This document shows, piece after piece, positions 1 through 6,864 of a stretch of DNA of 29,579 bases. The stretch comes from CAYNSX01 sp964400165 (GTDB lineage Bacteria > Armatimonadota > Hebobacteria > CAYNSX01): the NCBI GenBank assembly GCA_964400165.1, contig CAYNSX010000032.1:1-29579 (forward strand), in the 5' to 3' direction. Under the pieces are notes generated by a model, which did not search any database, was not told where the DNA came from, and saw only the letters and a program-made list of their open reading frames with translations. Within the stretch, counting starts at the first letter, position 1. Each line of letters opens with the position of its first letter. The translations under genes were made by a program, and so were the position numbers.

Positions 1-29
1 GGCATTAAACACATTAAGGAGGAGATTGG

Positions 30-1085
30 ATGAGGCAGCGGAGAGGCTTTACGCTCATCGAGCTGCTCACCGTGATCGCGATCATTGCTATCCTCGCCGC
101 GATCCTTCTTCCGGTTTTGAGCAAGGCGCGTGAAAAGGCGCACCAGACGACCTGTCTGTCCAACATGCGACAGATCGGGCTCGGCTTCTTGATGTACGCC
201 GACGACTGGGACCGCACATTGCCGCCTGCGTTCTCACACCCGGACGACCCGGCGTTCGACGGCAGCACTGCCGCCGCCGCGACCGTCTTCCTTGAGGAAG
301 ACTGTTGGGGACCGCCGTGGGCCGACCTGATTCAGCCGTATGTCCGCAACGCGGGCATCTTCCTGTGCCCGACGGACATCAATAAGGGGATTCACCCGTC
401 CGCGTATCGCGCGCCGTCCACCGGCGCGCCCGTCGTGCCGTCGGTTCCGTGCGGCGCGCTGCGCGTGATGGACATGGGAAGCACCCCGAATGTCGTCGGC
501 GACTGTGCCGATGGCAACTGCGGTGGTGTGGCCAGCGAGGGCGGAACGCCCAACTTGTTCCCGCCCGTGACCTCGAATAATGCGGCATGGGACCCGCCCT
601 TGTACCGCGATCACAACTTCCCGTGCTCGTATGGGGCGAACTTCCTGCTCCTGGACCACCACTGGACCGACCCGTCCCTCTACCCCACCTTCTCCATTAA
701 CTGGGGTGTGACGCTCGGCAAGTGGGCGTGGACCATCGACGCGGTTCCGGAACCGTCCAGCACCTTGCTGGCAACGGAAAGCGCCTGGTGGACCGCCATC
801 AACTCGCAGATGCCGCTGTTCCGCGGCGCCCGCCACTTCTCGGAAGACATCACGAAGATCATGAGTCCGTTCCCGGTGGGCTACACCCTGTTCTGGTCGT
901 TCTACTCGCACGTGTGGCCGGCGGGCACCTACACTGGTCCGTTCCGCGGCCGCATCAACACGGTGGCGATGGACGGCCACGCCAAGTCCGTCATCATGGA
1001 ACTGCGTCTGGACCAGGACCCCGAGGCCTACGGCCCCTTCGGCAACGACCTCTGGTTCTGGAACAGCCGGTTCCGCCCGGAATAA
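30..1085 (+). CDS. Type II/IV pseudopilin, H-X9-DG class (motif His missing)
   Basis: This is a 351-residue prepilin-type protein. The N-terminus has a six-residue basic leader (M-R-Q-R-R-G) followed by F-T-L-I-E and a long hydrophobic helix to about residue 30. That is the class III signal cut after Gly6 by a prepilin peptidase, with Glu5 of the mature protein present. The C-terminus carries the M-D-G-H sequence (Asp315-Gly316) of the H-X9-DG pseudopilin class common in Planctomycetota, Verrucomicrobiota and Armatimonadota, but the His ten residues before Asp is Phe305 here. The start is fixed by the leader and by AAGGAGGAG at 16-24. The next gene is a paralogue, so the two probably feed the same pilus or secretion machine. 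The specific substrate is unknown. Confidence 0.9.
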   Translation: MRQRRGFTLIELLTVIAIIAILAAILLPVLSKAREKAHQTTCLSNMRQIGLGFLMYADDWDRTLPPAFSHPDDPAFDGSTAAAATVFLEEDCWGPPWADLIQPYVRNAGIFLCPTDINKGIHPSAYRAPSTGAPVVPSVPCGALRVMDMGSTPNVVGDCADGNCGGVASEGGTPNLFPPVTSNNAAWDPPLYRDHNFPCSYGANFLLLDHHWTDPSLYPTFSINWGVTLGKWAWTIDAVPEPSSTLLATESAWWTAINSQMPLFRGARHFSEDITKIMSPFPVGYTLFWSFYSHVWPAGTYTGPFRGRINTVAMDGHAKSVIMELRLDQDPEAYGPFGNDLWFWNSRFRPE

Positions 1086-1151
1086 GGAACGACTCTGAAG
1101 ACGCAATGGCCTGTGCATAACTATCCAGAGCACCTAGGAGGCATGAACGGC

Positions 1152-2195
1152 ATGCGCAGACAGCGAGGGTTCACCCTCATTGAGCTCCTCACGGTGATCG
1201 CGATTATCGCGATCCTGGCGGCCATTCTGCTCCCCGTGCTCGGCAAGGCCGTGGAGAAGGCAAAGCAGACATCCTGTCTGTCCAACTCGCGGCAAGTCGG
1301 CCTGGCGCTGATCATGTACGCCAGCGACTGGGATGACCAGTTGCCGATGGGCGTGGACGAGAATGCGTTCTCGGGCCCGTCGTCGCCGGCTCCGACCTGT
1401 GTGGGTTGTGCCCCGGACCTCCGCTACAAGACCGACATGTGGGGGAAGAAGATCCAGGCGTACACGCGAAACACGGCCGTGTTTTTCTGCCCCAAGGTGG
1501 GGGTCCCGAACCTCGAGGACGACCCGGCGAACTTGTGGTACGCGTGTGACCAGGACTTCTGGAAGTTCTACAACTACACTTCCACCGGGTACAACTTCGC
1601 CTATCTCGGCTACTTCCGCATCTGTGACTGGGACGCCGACAACCGGCCGAACTGGTGGCCCCCGCAGAACCGCACCGGCGGCTGTACTGGCTTCACCGCC
1701 GGCGACTGGGTGGGTGGCGGCCATGTCAGCCGGAACTGTCCCGGAAACCTGACGAACAACCAGGACCCGCGCTCGGTCGCCATCGGGTCCATCCCGCGGC
1801 CTTCCGACACCGTGATGTTGGCGGATGTGCACTACCACACCAACATCACCGGTGACTGGGGCGACGGTACCGGCTGGGGCTACTTCCTCAGCGCGCCGCC
1901 CAGCTCAAAGGGTGTCGTCGGCTACCGGCCGACCTCGCTCTTCGCGGCACTGACCGGCGGCGGCATGACCAATGCCCAGATCCAGGCTGTGTTCCCTGGT
2001 GGGGCGCCCGCCTTCGGGACGGTCGCACAGCAGAAGGTCCAGCGGGACCGCACCCTCGTGTCCAACCGTCACTTTGGTGGCACTAACTGCACCTTCGTCG
2101 ACGGCCACAGCAAGTGGGTGCGCTTCGAGCAACTCCTCCAGACCGACCGTCTGTGGGGGTTTGACATTCTCCGGCTGCCCTACCTGGCCCAGTAA
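1152..2195 (+). CDS. Type II/IV pseudopilin, H-X9-DG class
   Basis: This is a 347-residue paralogue of the preceding gene, with leader M-R-R-Q-R-G followed by F-T-L-I-E-L-L and a hydrophobic helix ending near residue 30, then K-A-x-E-K-A and a small globular domain rich in Cys, Trp and Tyr. The C-terminus has an intact H-X9-DG motif (His307, Asp317-Gly318). I chose ATG 1152 because it gives the same six-residue leader as the upstream paralogue and AGGAGG at 1136-1141 lies 10 nt before it. ATG 1143 is only 1 nt from that site, and GTG 1113 would add an unlikely 13 residues to the leader. It lies 66 nt after the first pseudopilin, so the two are probably co-transcribed. A strong hairpin follows the stop codon. 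Confidence 0.9.
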   Translation: MRRQRGFTLIELLTVIAIIAILAAILLPVLGKAVEKAKQTSCLSNSRQVGLALIMYASDWDDQLPMGVDENAFSGPSSPAPTCVGCAPDLRYKTDMWGKKIQAYTRNTAVFFCPKVGVPNLEDDPANLWYACDQDFWKFYNYTSTGYNFAYLGYFRICDWDADNRPNWWPPQNRTGGCTGFTAGDWVGGGHVSRNCPGNLTNNQDPRSVAIGSIPRPSDTVMLADVHYHTNITGDWGDGTGWGYFLSAPPSSKGVVGYRPTSLFAALTGGGMTNAQIQAVFPGGAPAFGTVAQQKVQRDRTLVSNRHFGGTNCTFVDGHSKWVRFEQLLQTDRLWGFDILRLPYLAQ

Positions 2196-2225
2196 CACTG
2201 ACGGCCTAGTCGCCGGAAGTCGACA

Positions 2226-2234
2226 TGGTATACT
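2226..2234 (+). promoter_or_regulatory. Candidate extended -10 promoter (TGGTATACT)
   Basis: TGG-TATACT matches an extended -10 element (TGn-TATAAT, five of six bases in the hexamer). No convincing -35 is seen, which extended -10 promoters can do without. Initiation near 2241 would give a leader of about 100 nt to the first small membrane protein at 2339. A near-identical element stands at 3300-3308 before the Thi4 gene. Confidence 0.4.
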
Positions 2235-2276
2235 GGCCTGGCCCCGAGCCCACTCGGGGCCGGGCCAGTCGCTTTT
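2232..2276 (+). terminator. Strong hairpin after the pseudopilin pair
   Basis: A 16-bp stem (2233-2248 with 2253-2268, one G-T wobble, extended by A2232-T2269) closes a CCCA loop and is followed by a short T run (GCTTTTCCCC). This would work as an intrinsic terminator for the pseudopilin transcript, although the T tract is short. A candidate extended -10 (2226-2234) overlaps its left arm, so a transcript starting there would lack the complete hairpin. Confidence 0.65.
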
Positions 2277-2338
2277 CCCCGTCAGCGACAGCGGTCAGGG
2301 CGGCACCGAAGGACGAGGGATAGGAGGAGCAGCACGCA

Positions 2339-2515
2339 ATGAAGCGCGAGATTTCGCCGGGTGTGATGGTTGTCGCCATCCTCGTATTGCTGGGCATCGC
2401 GGTCGTCGCGTTCCTCTACTTCAACAAGATCGGACCGTTCGGCGCCGGCGAGTCGGCGACTGGTGCGAATCGCATGCAAGGCGCTGGGACGAACAGTCCA
2501 GAAGACTTGAAGTAA
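2339..2515 (+). CDS. Small single-span membrane protein, MKREISPG family (copy 1)
   Basis: This encodes 58 residues, M-K-R-E-I-S-P-G followed by a roughly 20-residue hydrophobic helix (about residues 9-28) and a short polar tail rich in Gly, Ala and Asn. AGGAGG at 2322-2327 lies 11 nt before the ATG. The same eight-residue start and layout recur in the next two genes, which makes this short frame believable. With no classical signal-peptide n-region and no cleavage site, it is most simply a signal-anchor protein. No family is recognised. Its position just after two pseudopilins suggests, but does not show, a link to that export or pilus system. Confidence 0.7.
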   Translation: MKREISPGVMVVAILVLLGIAVVAFLYFNKIGPFGAGESATGANRMQGAGTNSPEDLK

Positions 2516-2547
2516 ACTCACCGCCTGGAAGGAGCGTTCGAGCACCG

Positions 2548-2748
2548 ATGAAGAAGGAAATCAGTCCGGGACTGGCAGCCGCGGTCGTCATCCTTGTCGT
2601 GGTGGTGGCGCTCGTGGCCTTGATCATCTTTACCAACCCGCGGGGCCGCAACCTGAAGGTGCAGCCCTCAACCGAACAGACGGCGCCGCCCAAGGCCTCC
2701 GGGCCCAGTGGCGGAACCGCCACTCCCGGCGGCGGCGGCGGACAGTAA
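2548..2748 (+). CDS. Small single-span membrane protein, MKREISPG family (copy 2)
   Basis: This encodes 66 residues. M-K-K-E-I-S-P-G leads into a very hydrophobic Val/Ala/Leu helix (about residues 10-29), then a polar tail that ends in low-complexity Pro/Ser/Gly sequence (A-S-G-P-S-G-G and a Gly5-Gln end). ATG 2548 is chosen because it aligns the conserved N-terminus with the flanking copies. AAGGAG at 2529-2534 is 13 nt upstream, a little distant. The gene follows copy 1 by 32 nt. The flexible Gly/Ser/Pro tail resembles a linker exposed on one side of the membrane. Function is unknown. Confidence 0.75.
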   Translation: MKKEISPGLAAAVVILVVVVALVALIIFTNPRGRNLKVQPSTEQTAPPKASGPSGGTATPGGGGGQ

Positions 2749-2796
2749 GCCCCTCCCTTGCGGAGCGGGCCGGTTCCCCATGAGGAGCCACAGCCG

Positions 2797-2970
2797 ATGA
2801 AACGGGAAATCAGTCCGGGAATGGCCGCCGTGGCCATCATCGTGGTCGTGGTGCTGGCCATCGCCGCGTTGATTTACTTCACCCGCGCGCGGTCCAGCGA
2901 TACGACGGTAACTCCCGTCGCAGGCAACAACGCGCCGCCGGCGCCCTCGGGGCCGAGCGGCGGGCAGTAA
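2797..2970 (+). CDS. Small single-span membrane protein, MKREISPG family (copy 3)
   Basis: This encodes 57 residues. M-K-R-E-I-S-P-G is followed by a hydrophobic helix of Ala/Val/Ile (about residues 9-29) and a tail ending A-P-P-A-P-S-G-P-S-G-G-Q, closely matching the tail of copy 2. GAGGAG at 2782-2787 sits 9 nt before the ATG. At DNA level copies 2 and 3 share the stretch GGAAATCAGTCCGGGA just after the start codon, which points to fairly recent duplication. The stop overlaps a possible ATG of the next small gene by one base (TAATG). Function is unknown. Confidence 0.78.
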   Translation: MKREISPGMAAVAIIVVVVLAIAALIYFTRARSSDTTVTPVAGNNAPPAPSGPSGGQ

Positions 2971-3212
2971 TGCCGCCGGCGCGGCCGGCGCACCCCATCA
3001 CCATGACAGATCCCCTGGAGCACTTGAGCCGCCCCGGGGTGAACCCGCGGCTGTTCTTGCTGGCGGTGGCGTTGGCGCTCATTCTGGCCGCGGCCTCGCT
3101 CTGGTGGCTGACGGGTCCCGAAGTGCAGGTGACCCGCACTTCAATCACCGCCTCTGGCGCCGGTCAATCCGGCGGCGACCGCCCGACGCCCGAAGGACCG
3201 AGCGGCCGCTAG
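2970..3212 (+). CDS. Small single-span membrane protein, divergent fourth member
   Basis: This encodes 80 residues from ATG 2970 (TAATG overlap with copy 3), or 69 residues from ATG 3003. It lacks the MKREISPG start but keeps the plan of the three preceding genes: a short polar N-terminus, one hydrophobic helix (around residues 27-47 of the long form), then a Ser/Gly/Pro tail ending G-P-S-G-R. The overlap with copy 3 suggests co-translation and one operon from 2339 to 3212. A 7-bp inverted repeat without a T tract (3221-3227 with 3236-3242) follows the stop. Function is unknown, and the start is uncertain between the two ATGs. Confidence 0.6.
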   Translation: MPPARPAHPITMTDPLEHLSRPGVNPRLFLLAVALALILAAASLWWLTGPEVQVTRTSITASGAGQSGGDRPTPEGPSGR

Positions 3213-3299
3213 TCGGCGCACGCGTCACTGGCCTCTGACGCGCCGGCTGCTTCATGCGGCGTGCGGGTGTCGCGGGGAATGTTGAGCGCGGCGGGTGCG

Positions 3300-3308
3300 T
3301 GCTATACT
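3300..3308 (+). promoter_or_regulatory. Candidate extended -10 promoter before thi4 (TGCTATACT)
   Basis: TGC-TATACT is an extended -10 of the same form as the one at 2226-2234. Initiation near 3315 would leave a GC-rich leader of roughly 120 nt before the Thi4 start at 3437. I looked in this leader for TPP-riboswitch core motifs (CTGAGA and the conserved ACCTGATC-like pyrophosphate arm) and do not see them. Confidence 0.45.
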
Positions 3309-3436
3309 CCGACTCCACGGCTGCGGGAGGCCGCTGCAGCACCCCTCCGAATACGCGTCCGCGCGCAAGTGACCGCGGAGCGCGCCGGCGGATCGGCACT
3401 CGGCCCAGTCACTACCAATCGCATTCGGGAGGCGGT

Positions 3437-4249
3437 ATGTCGCAGAACGGTGTCCACTTCAGCCCGGTCGGTGAGCGCGAAGTCACGCGGGCCATTGTCG
3501 AAGAATATCTCCGCCAGTTTTCGGACCGCATCGAGAGCGATGTCATCATCATCGGCGCCGGTCCGGCCGGCTTGATGGCGGGACGCGAATTGTCGTCGCG
3601 CGGCTACAAGGTCTATCTCATCGAGCGCAATAACTACCTCGGCGGCGGCTTCTGGCTCGGCGGGCTGATGATGAACAAGGTCACCGTGCGCGCGCCCGCC
3701 AACGAAGTCCTCGACGAATTGGGCGTCCCGAATGAGGAGATTTACCCCGGCCTGTTCGTGGCCGACGGCCCGCACGCCTGCTCGAAACTGATCGCTTCGG
3801 CATGTGACGCGGGCGTCAAGTTTGCCAACCTCACCTGCTTTGAAGATGTCGTCCTGCGCGAGGGCAACCGCGTCGCGGGCGTCGTCGTCAACTGGACGCC
3901 GGTGCGCGCCCTGCCGCGGGAGATCACCTGCGTCGACCCGGTCGCCCTCGAGTGCAAGCTGGTCATCGACTCCACCGGGCACGAGGCCTGCGTCGCGCGC
4001 TGCTTGCAGAAGCGCGGACTAGTCAAGGTCAAGAACCTCGGCGGTATGTGGGTCGAGCAGTCGGAAGACCTGGTCGTCGAGCACACGGGCGAAGTCACGC
4101 CCGGGCTCATCCTCGCCGGGATGTCGGTGGCCGAGACCTACGGCCTGCCGCGCATGGGGCCGACCTTCGGCGCCATGCTCTTGAGCGGCCAGCGCGCCGC
4201 CGAAATCGCGGCCGAAAAACTGGCAGCCATGGCAGCCACCCCCGCGTAG
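3437..4249 (+). CDS. thi4: Thi4-type thiazole synthase (FAD/NAD-binding)
   Basis: This is a 270-residue member of the Thi4 family, which builds the thiazole phosphate moiety of thiamin from NAD and glycine with iron. The Rossmann dinucleotide-binding loop G-A-G-P-A-G-L begins at Gly40. The Thi4-typical G-G-G-F-W-L-G-G run follows at about 69-76, and the C-terminal G-L-I-L-A-G-M and M-G-P-T-F-G-A-M motifs are intact. In the segment I-T-C-V-D-P, Cys165 sits where yeast Thi4 has sulfur-donating Cys205 and where the sulfide-using archaeal enzymes have His. ATG 3437 follows GGAGG (3428-3432) and fits family length. The next gene starts 5 nt after the stop. No other thiamin gene is nearby. Confidence 0.92.
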   Translation: MSQNGVHFSPVGEREVTRAIVEEYLRQFSDRIESDVIIIGAGPAGLMAGRELSSRGYKVYLIERNNYLGGGFWLGGLMMNKVTVRAPANEVLDELGVPNEEIYPGLFVADGPHACSKLIASACDAGVKFANLTCFEDVVLREGNRVAGVVVNWTPVRALPREITCVDPVALECKLVIDSTGHEACVARCLQKRGLVKVKNLGGMWVEQSEDLVVEHTGEVTPGLILAGMSVAETYGLPRMGPTFGAMLLSGQRAAEIAAEKLAAMAATPA

Positions 4250-4254
4250 GGGGT

Positions 4255-5448
4255 ATGACCGGCCTCGCGTCGCCCGCGCAGCCCTTCGCCGATCGCCTCG
4301 TCGAAGACCTGCGCGCCGCCGGCGCTCTGCACACACCCGCCGTCGCCGCGGCCCTGGCGGAAGTCCCGCGCCATTGGTTCACGCCGACTCTCGAGCCGGT
4401 GGAGGGCCAGCGGGTGCAGGTGCCGCCGGACGGGACGCCCGCGGATCTCCTCCACGCCATTTACAGCGATGCGCCGCTGGTCGTCTCGCGCGATCCGTTC
4501 GCCTTGAGCCCCCAGCCGCGCGTCGTCGCCCGGCTGCTGGAGGCGCTCGATCTGCGGCCCGGTCACCGGGTCGCCGTGCTCGGCGAACAGACCGGCTGGC
4601 TGTCGGCGCTGATTGGGCAGTTGGTGGGCAGCCACGGCTTGGTCCGCGTCTCGCAGCCGTCTCCCGCCCTGACCACCACCATCCACGGTGTGCTCGCTCG
4701 GATCGGACACCCGGACACCCGGGTGGTCACCCGGCCCCTCACCGACGGGATTCTCGAAGATGCGCCGTTTCACCGGCTGGCGGTGATGCTCGGGTGCGGC
4801 GAAGTGGCGCCCGCCTGGCTCGAGCAAGTGGCGCCCGGCGGCGCCCTGCTGGCGCCGGTGTTTCTGGCGTGGGTGGGCGTCGTCCTGCGGCTGCAACGCC
4901 TGTCCGACGAGTGGACGGCGCGGCTGACGCAGGTGGCGCGCTTTCCCGAGGCGGACGGCTCGCTCACGCCCGACGAAGTGGATCCACTCGAAGCGGACAC
5001 CACCCCGGAACTGACCGAATTCTTCGCGCGGCCGGTGCGCGAGGCGGCACTGGCGCTGCCGGACCGCAGCGCCGAGGCCTGGGAACAGGCCGCCGCATTC
5101 GGCCTGTATCTGGCGGTGCACGACCCGCGCTGTGTGCTCGTGTCCGGCCCGGCAGGGGGCGAACAGGCGCTGCGGTTCGGACTGTGGGACCGCGACGGCG
5201 GCAGTCTGGCGCTCTACAACCCGTCGGCGCAACTGGCGTCGGGGTTCGGCGACTCACCGCTGGCCCTCCTTCAGTTGCGCGGGCATCACCGGCGCTGGGC
5301 GGAACGCGGCTTCCCCGGCTGCGAGGCGTATCAGGTCACAGTGGAGGCCGGCGATGTGCGCGGGCCGGGCGAGGGCGGCTGGCGGGCGGACGAGCGGGGC
5401 GCGACGCTGCCGCTCGGGGCGCTGACGGTGCGCGTGACGCTGGAATGA
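4255..5448 (+). CDS. Protein-L-isoaspartate methyltransferase-like protein, long form
   Basis: This encodes 397 residues. The N-terminal half follows the isoaspartate methyltransferase (PCMT) plan: V-P-R-H-W-F-T-P near 38-44, the Y-S-D-A-P-L region near 70-75, S-P-Q-P-R-V-V-A-R-L-L-E near 85-96, then the SAM-binding loop. That loop reads V-L-G-E-Q-T-G-W (about 108-115) instead of the usual E-I-G-T-G-S-G-Y, so SAM binding may be altered. A C-terminal extension of about 150 residues resembles that of long actinobacterial PCMT-like enzymes, some of which modify ribosomal peptides; no precursor peptide is visible here. The gene starts 5 nt after thi4 and overlaps the next gene by 4 nt (ATGA). Fold assignment is good; substrate is unknown. 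Confidence 0.75.
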   Translation: MTGLASPAQPFADRLVEDLRAAGALHTPAVAAALAEVPRHWFTPTLEPVEGQRVQVPPDGTPADLLHAIYSDAPLVVSRDPFALSPQPRVVARLLEALDLRPGHRVAVLGEQTGWLSALIGQLVGSHGLVRVSQPSPALTTTIHGVLARIGHPDTRVVTRPLTDGILEDAPFHRLAVMLGCGEVAPAWLEQVAPGGALLAPVFLAWVGVVLRLQRLSDEWTARLTQVARFPEADGSLTPDEVDPLEADTTPELTEFFARPVREAALALPDRSAEAWEQAAAFGLYLAVHDPRCVLVSGPAGGEQALRFGLWDRDGGSLALYNPSAQLASGFGDSPLALLQLRGHHRRWAERGFPGCEAYQVTVEAGDVRGPGEGGWRADERGATLPLGALTVRVTLE

Positions 5449-6230
5449 CCGCGCTCTTGCGTCCGCTGCGGGTGCAGTTCATTGCCGAGCGGGGCGCCGG
5501 GGTGGAATTGGACGCGCTGGCCGAGGGCGTGCGCGCGCGGACGGGCGCCGCGGTGGCGTTCGGCCTGGACCCATTGCCGGCGTCCGACGGGGACGCCGGG
5601 GCGCTGGCAGAGCGCCTGGCGTCCCTGCGCGTCAGCGCGCCCGATGTCCGCGCACAAGAAGAGCCGATGCCGGTCGAAGTGGACCACGAGCGGCGCGTGC
5701 TGCACGGGAAGGCGCCGACACCGCGCGGCGTGCCGTATGAGGGCTGGGGTTTCCAGTCAGTGCTGCGCGAACGCCTCGGCGCCGCCGCGGATCGCGTGGT
5801 GCTGGTCGTGACACCGCGCTTGCTCGCCAGCTGGGACGACGGCGATGCGCGCTACCACCTCCGTACCATCGTGCTGGGCCATCCGGTGGTGATCTCGCTG
5901 CCCGGGCTGGTCGAGGCGCCGGCCAAGCCGCGGGAGTTCTATCTCCTCAAGCAAGCGGTTGGCGGCGACCCGGTGGCGCTGGCCGTGGCGAAACAGCAAC
6001 TCCAGGGCCGGTTCCTCGAACACGGCGACCCGCGGCTGACGGAAGTGCTCACCGGCTACTGCCTGCAAGGAGTGGCGTATGCGGTGACCGGCGAGGCGTT
6101 CTGCCAGGCGCCCGAATGCCGGCTGTACAATGCCCACTGGCAGGAGGAAATGCTGCGGGCGCAGTTGGAGCGACCGGACCTGTGCGCACATCACACGGAG
6201 GTCTTCGAGCGGCTGCGGGCGGACGAATGA
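5445..6230 (+). CDS. Uncharacterised protein with C-terminal Cys/His motif (DUF6775-like?)
   Basis: This encodes 261 residues with no signal peptide or membrane helix. The notable feature is near the C-terminus: F-C-x4-C-R-L-Y-N-A-H-W-Q-E-E followed by C-A-H-H, a set of Cys and His residues that could bind zinc. From memory this resembles proteins annotated as DUF6775 putative metallopeptidases, themselves distantly like archaemetzincins, but I see no HExxH and hold that name loosely. Translation is probably coupled to the methyltransferase-like gene (4-nt ATGA overlap), implying related roles. The next gene is 58 nt downstream. Confidence 0.6.
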   Translation: MTALLRPLRVQFIAERGAGVELDALAEGVRARTGAAVAFGLDPLPASDGDAGALAERLASLRVSAPDVRAQEEPMPVEVDHERRVLHGKAPTPRGVPYEGWGFQSVLRERLGAAADRVVLVVTPRLLASWDDGDARYHLRTIVLGHPVVISLPGLVEAPAKPREFYLLKQAVGGDPVALAVAKQQLQGRFLEHGDPRLTEVLTGYCLQGVAYAVTGEAFCQAPECRLYNAHWQEEMLRAQLERPDLCAHHTEVFERLRADE

Positions 6231-6288
6231 GCCCGTTTTGCGGCCTGCCGTCTGTCCACAGGGAACGCATAGCGGAGCAGGTCGTCCT

Positions 6289-6864
6289 TTGAATCAGGAA
6301 CCGGAAAGCGAAGTGGTCGGGCTGGTGCGCCGGGCGCAAGCCGGCGACCAGATGGCCTACGCCGACCTCTTCCACCGCTATCAGCGATCGGTGTTTCACT
6401 TGATGATGAACGTGGTGCGCGATCGGGAAGAAGCCGCCGGGCTGACGCAAGACGCCTTCGTACGGGCGTATCGCCGGCTCAATCGGTTGCGCGCGCCGGA
6501 GGCCTTCGGGGTCTGGCTGCGGCGCATCGCGGTGAACATCGGCCGCGATTATTTGAAGCGGCGCCGGCTGCCGACCGAGCCCCTGGTCTCACCGTCGGGC
6601 GAAGAGCGGCTGATCATCGACCCGGGCGACTCGCCCGACCGGGTGGTGGTGCAGAGCGAGTTGCTCGTGGTGGTGCGCCGCGCGATCGGGCGCTTACCGG
6701 AAGAGCACCGGCTGGTGGTGACCATGCACCACCTGGAAGGCATGGAAGTGAAAGACATTGCGGAAGTGCTGGGCATTCCGGTGGGCACGGTGAAATCGCG
6801 GCTGTCGCGCGCGCGCGGCGTGCTGCGCGAACTGCTCGGCCCGTATCTGGAGGGAGACATCTAA
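6289..6864 (+). CDS. ECF-type RNA polymerase sigma factor
   Basis: This encodes 191 residues from TTG 6289, with GGAG at 6274-6277 upstream. Region 2 covers about residues 15-80 (Y-A-D-L-F-H-R-Y-Q-R, then R-D-R-E-E-A-A-G-L-T-Q-D-A-F-V-R-A-Y-R-R-L for -10 recognition). Region 4 covers about 130-185, with the helix-turn-helix I-A-E-V-L-G-I-P-V-G-T-V-K-S-R-L-S-R-A-R. There is no region 1 or 3, as expected for extracytoplasmic-function sigma factors. The stop overlaps the start of the anti-sigma gene (TAATG), and the downstream genes are metal-efflux components. It probably directs its own operon in response to envelope or metal stress. An upstream in-frame ATG would add a tail unlike the family. 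Confidence 0.9.
   Translation: MNQEPESEVVGLVRRAQAGDQMAYADLFHRYQRSVFHLMMNVVRDREEAAGLTQDAFVRAYRRLNRLRAPEAFGVWLRRIAVNIGRDYLKRRRLPTEPLVSPSGEERLIIDPGDSPDRVVVQSELLVVVRRAIGRLPEEHRLVVTMHHLEGMEVKDIAEVLGIPVGTVKSRLSRARGVLRELLGPYLEGDI

Noticed and set aside
234..1133. Long open frame on the minus strand opposite the first pseudopilin
   Set aside because: It is the antisense shadow of a clear pseudopilin gene. Its Arg/His/Val-rich composition is typical of GC-rich antisense frames and no motif is present.
3309..3436. TPP riboswitch in the thi4 leader
   Set aside because: The leader is GC-rich and has weak inverted repeats, but the conserved CTGAGA and pyrophosphate-arm motifs of the TPP aptamer are absent.
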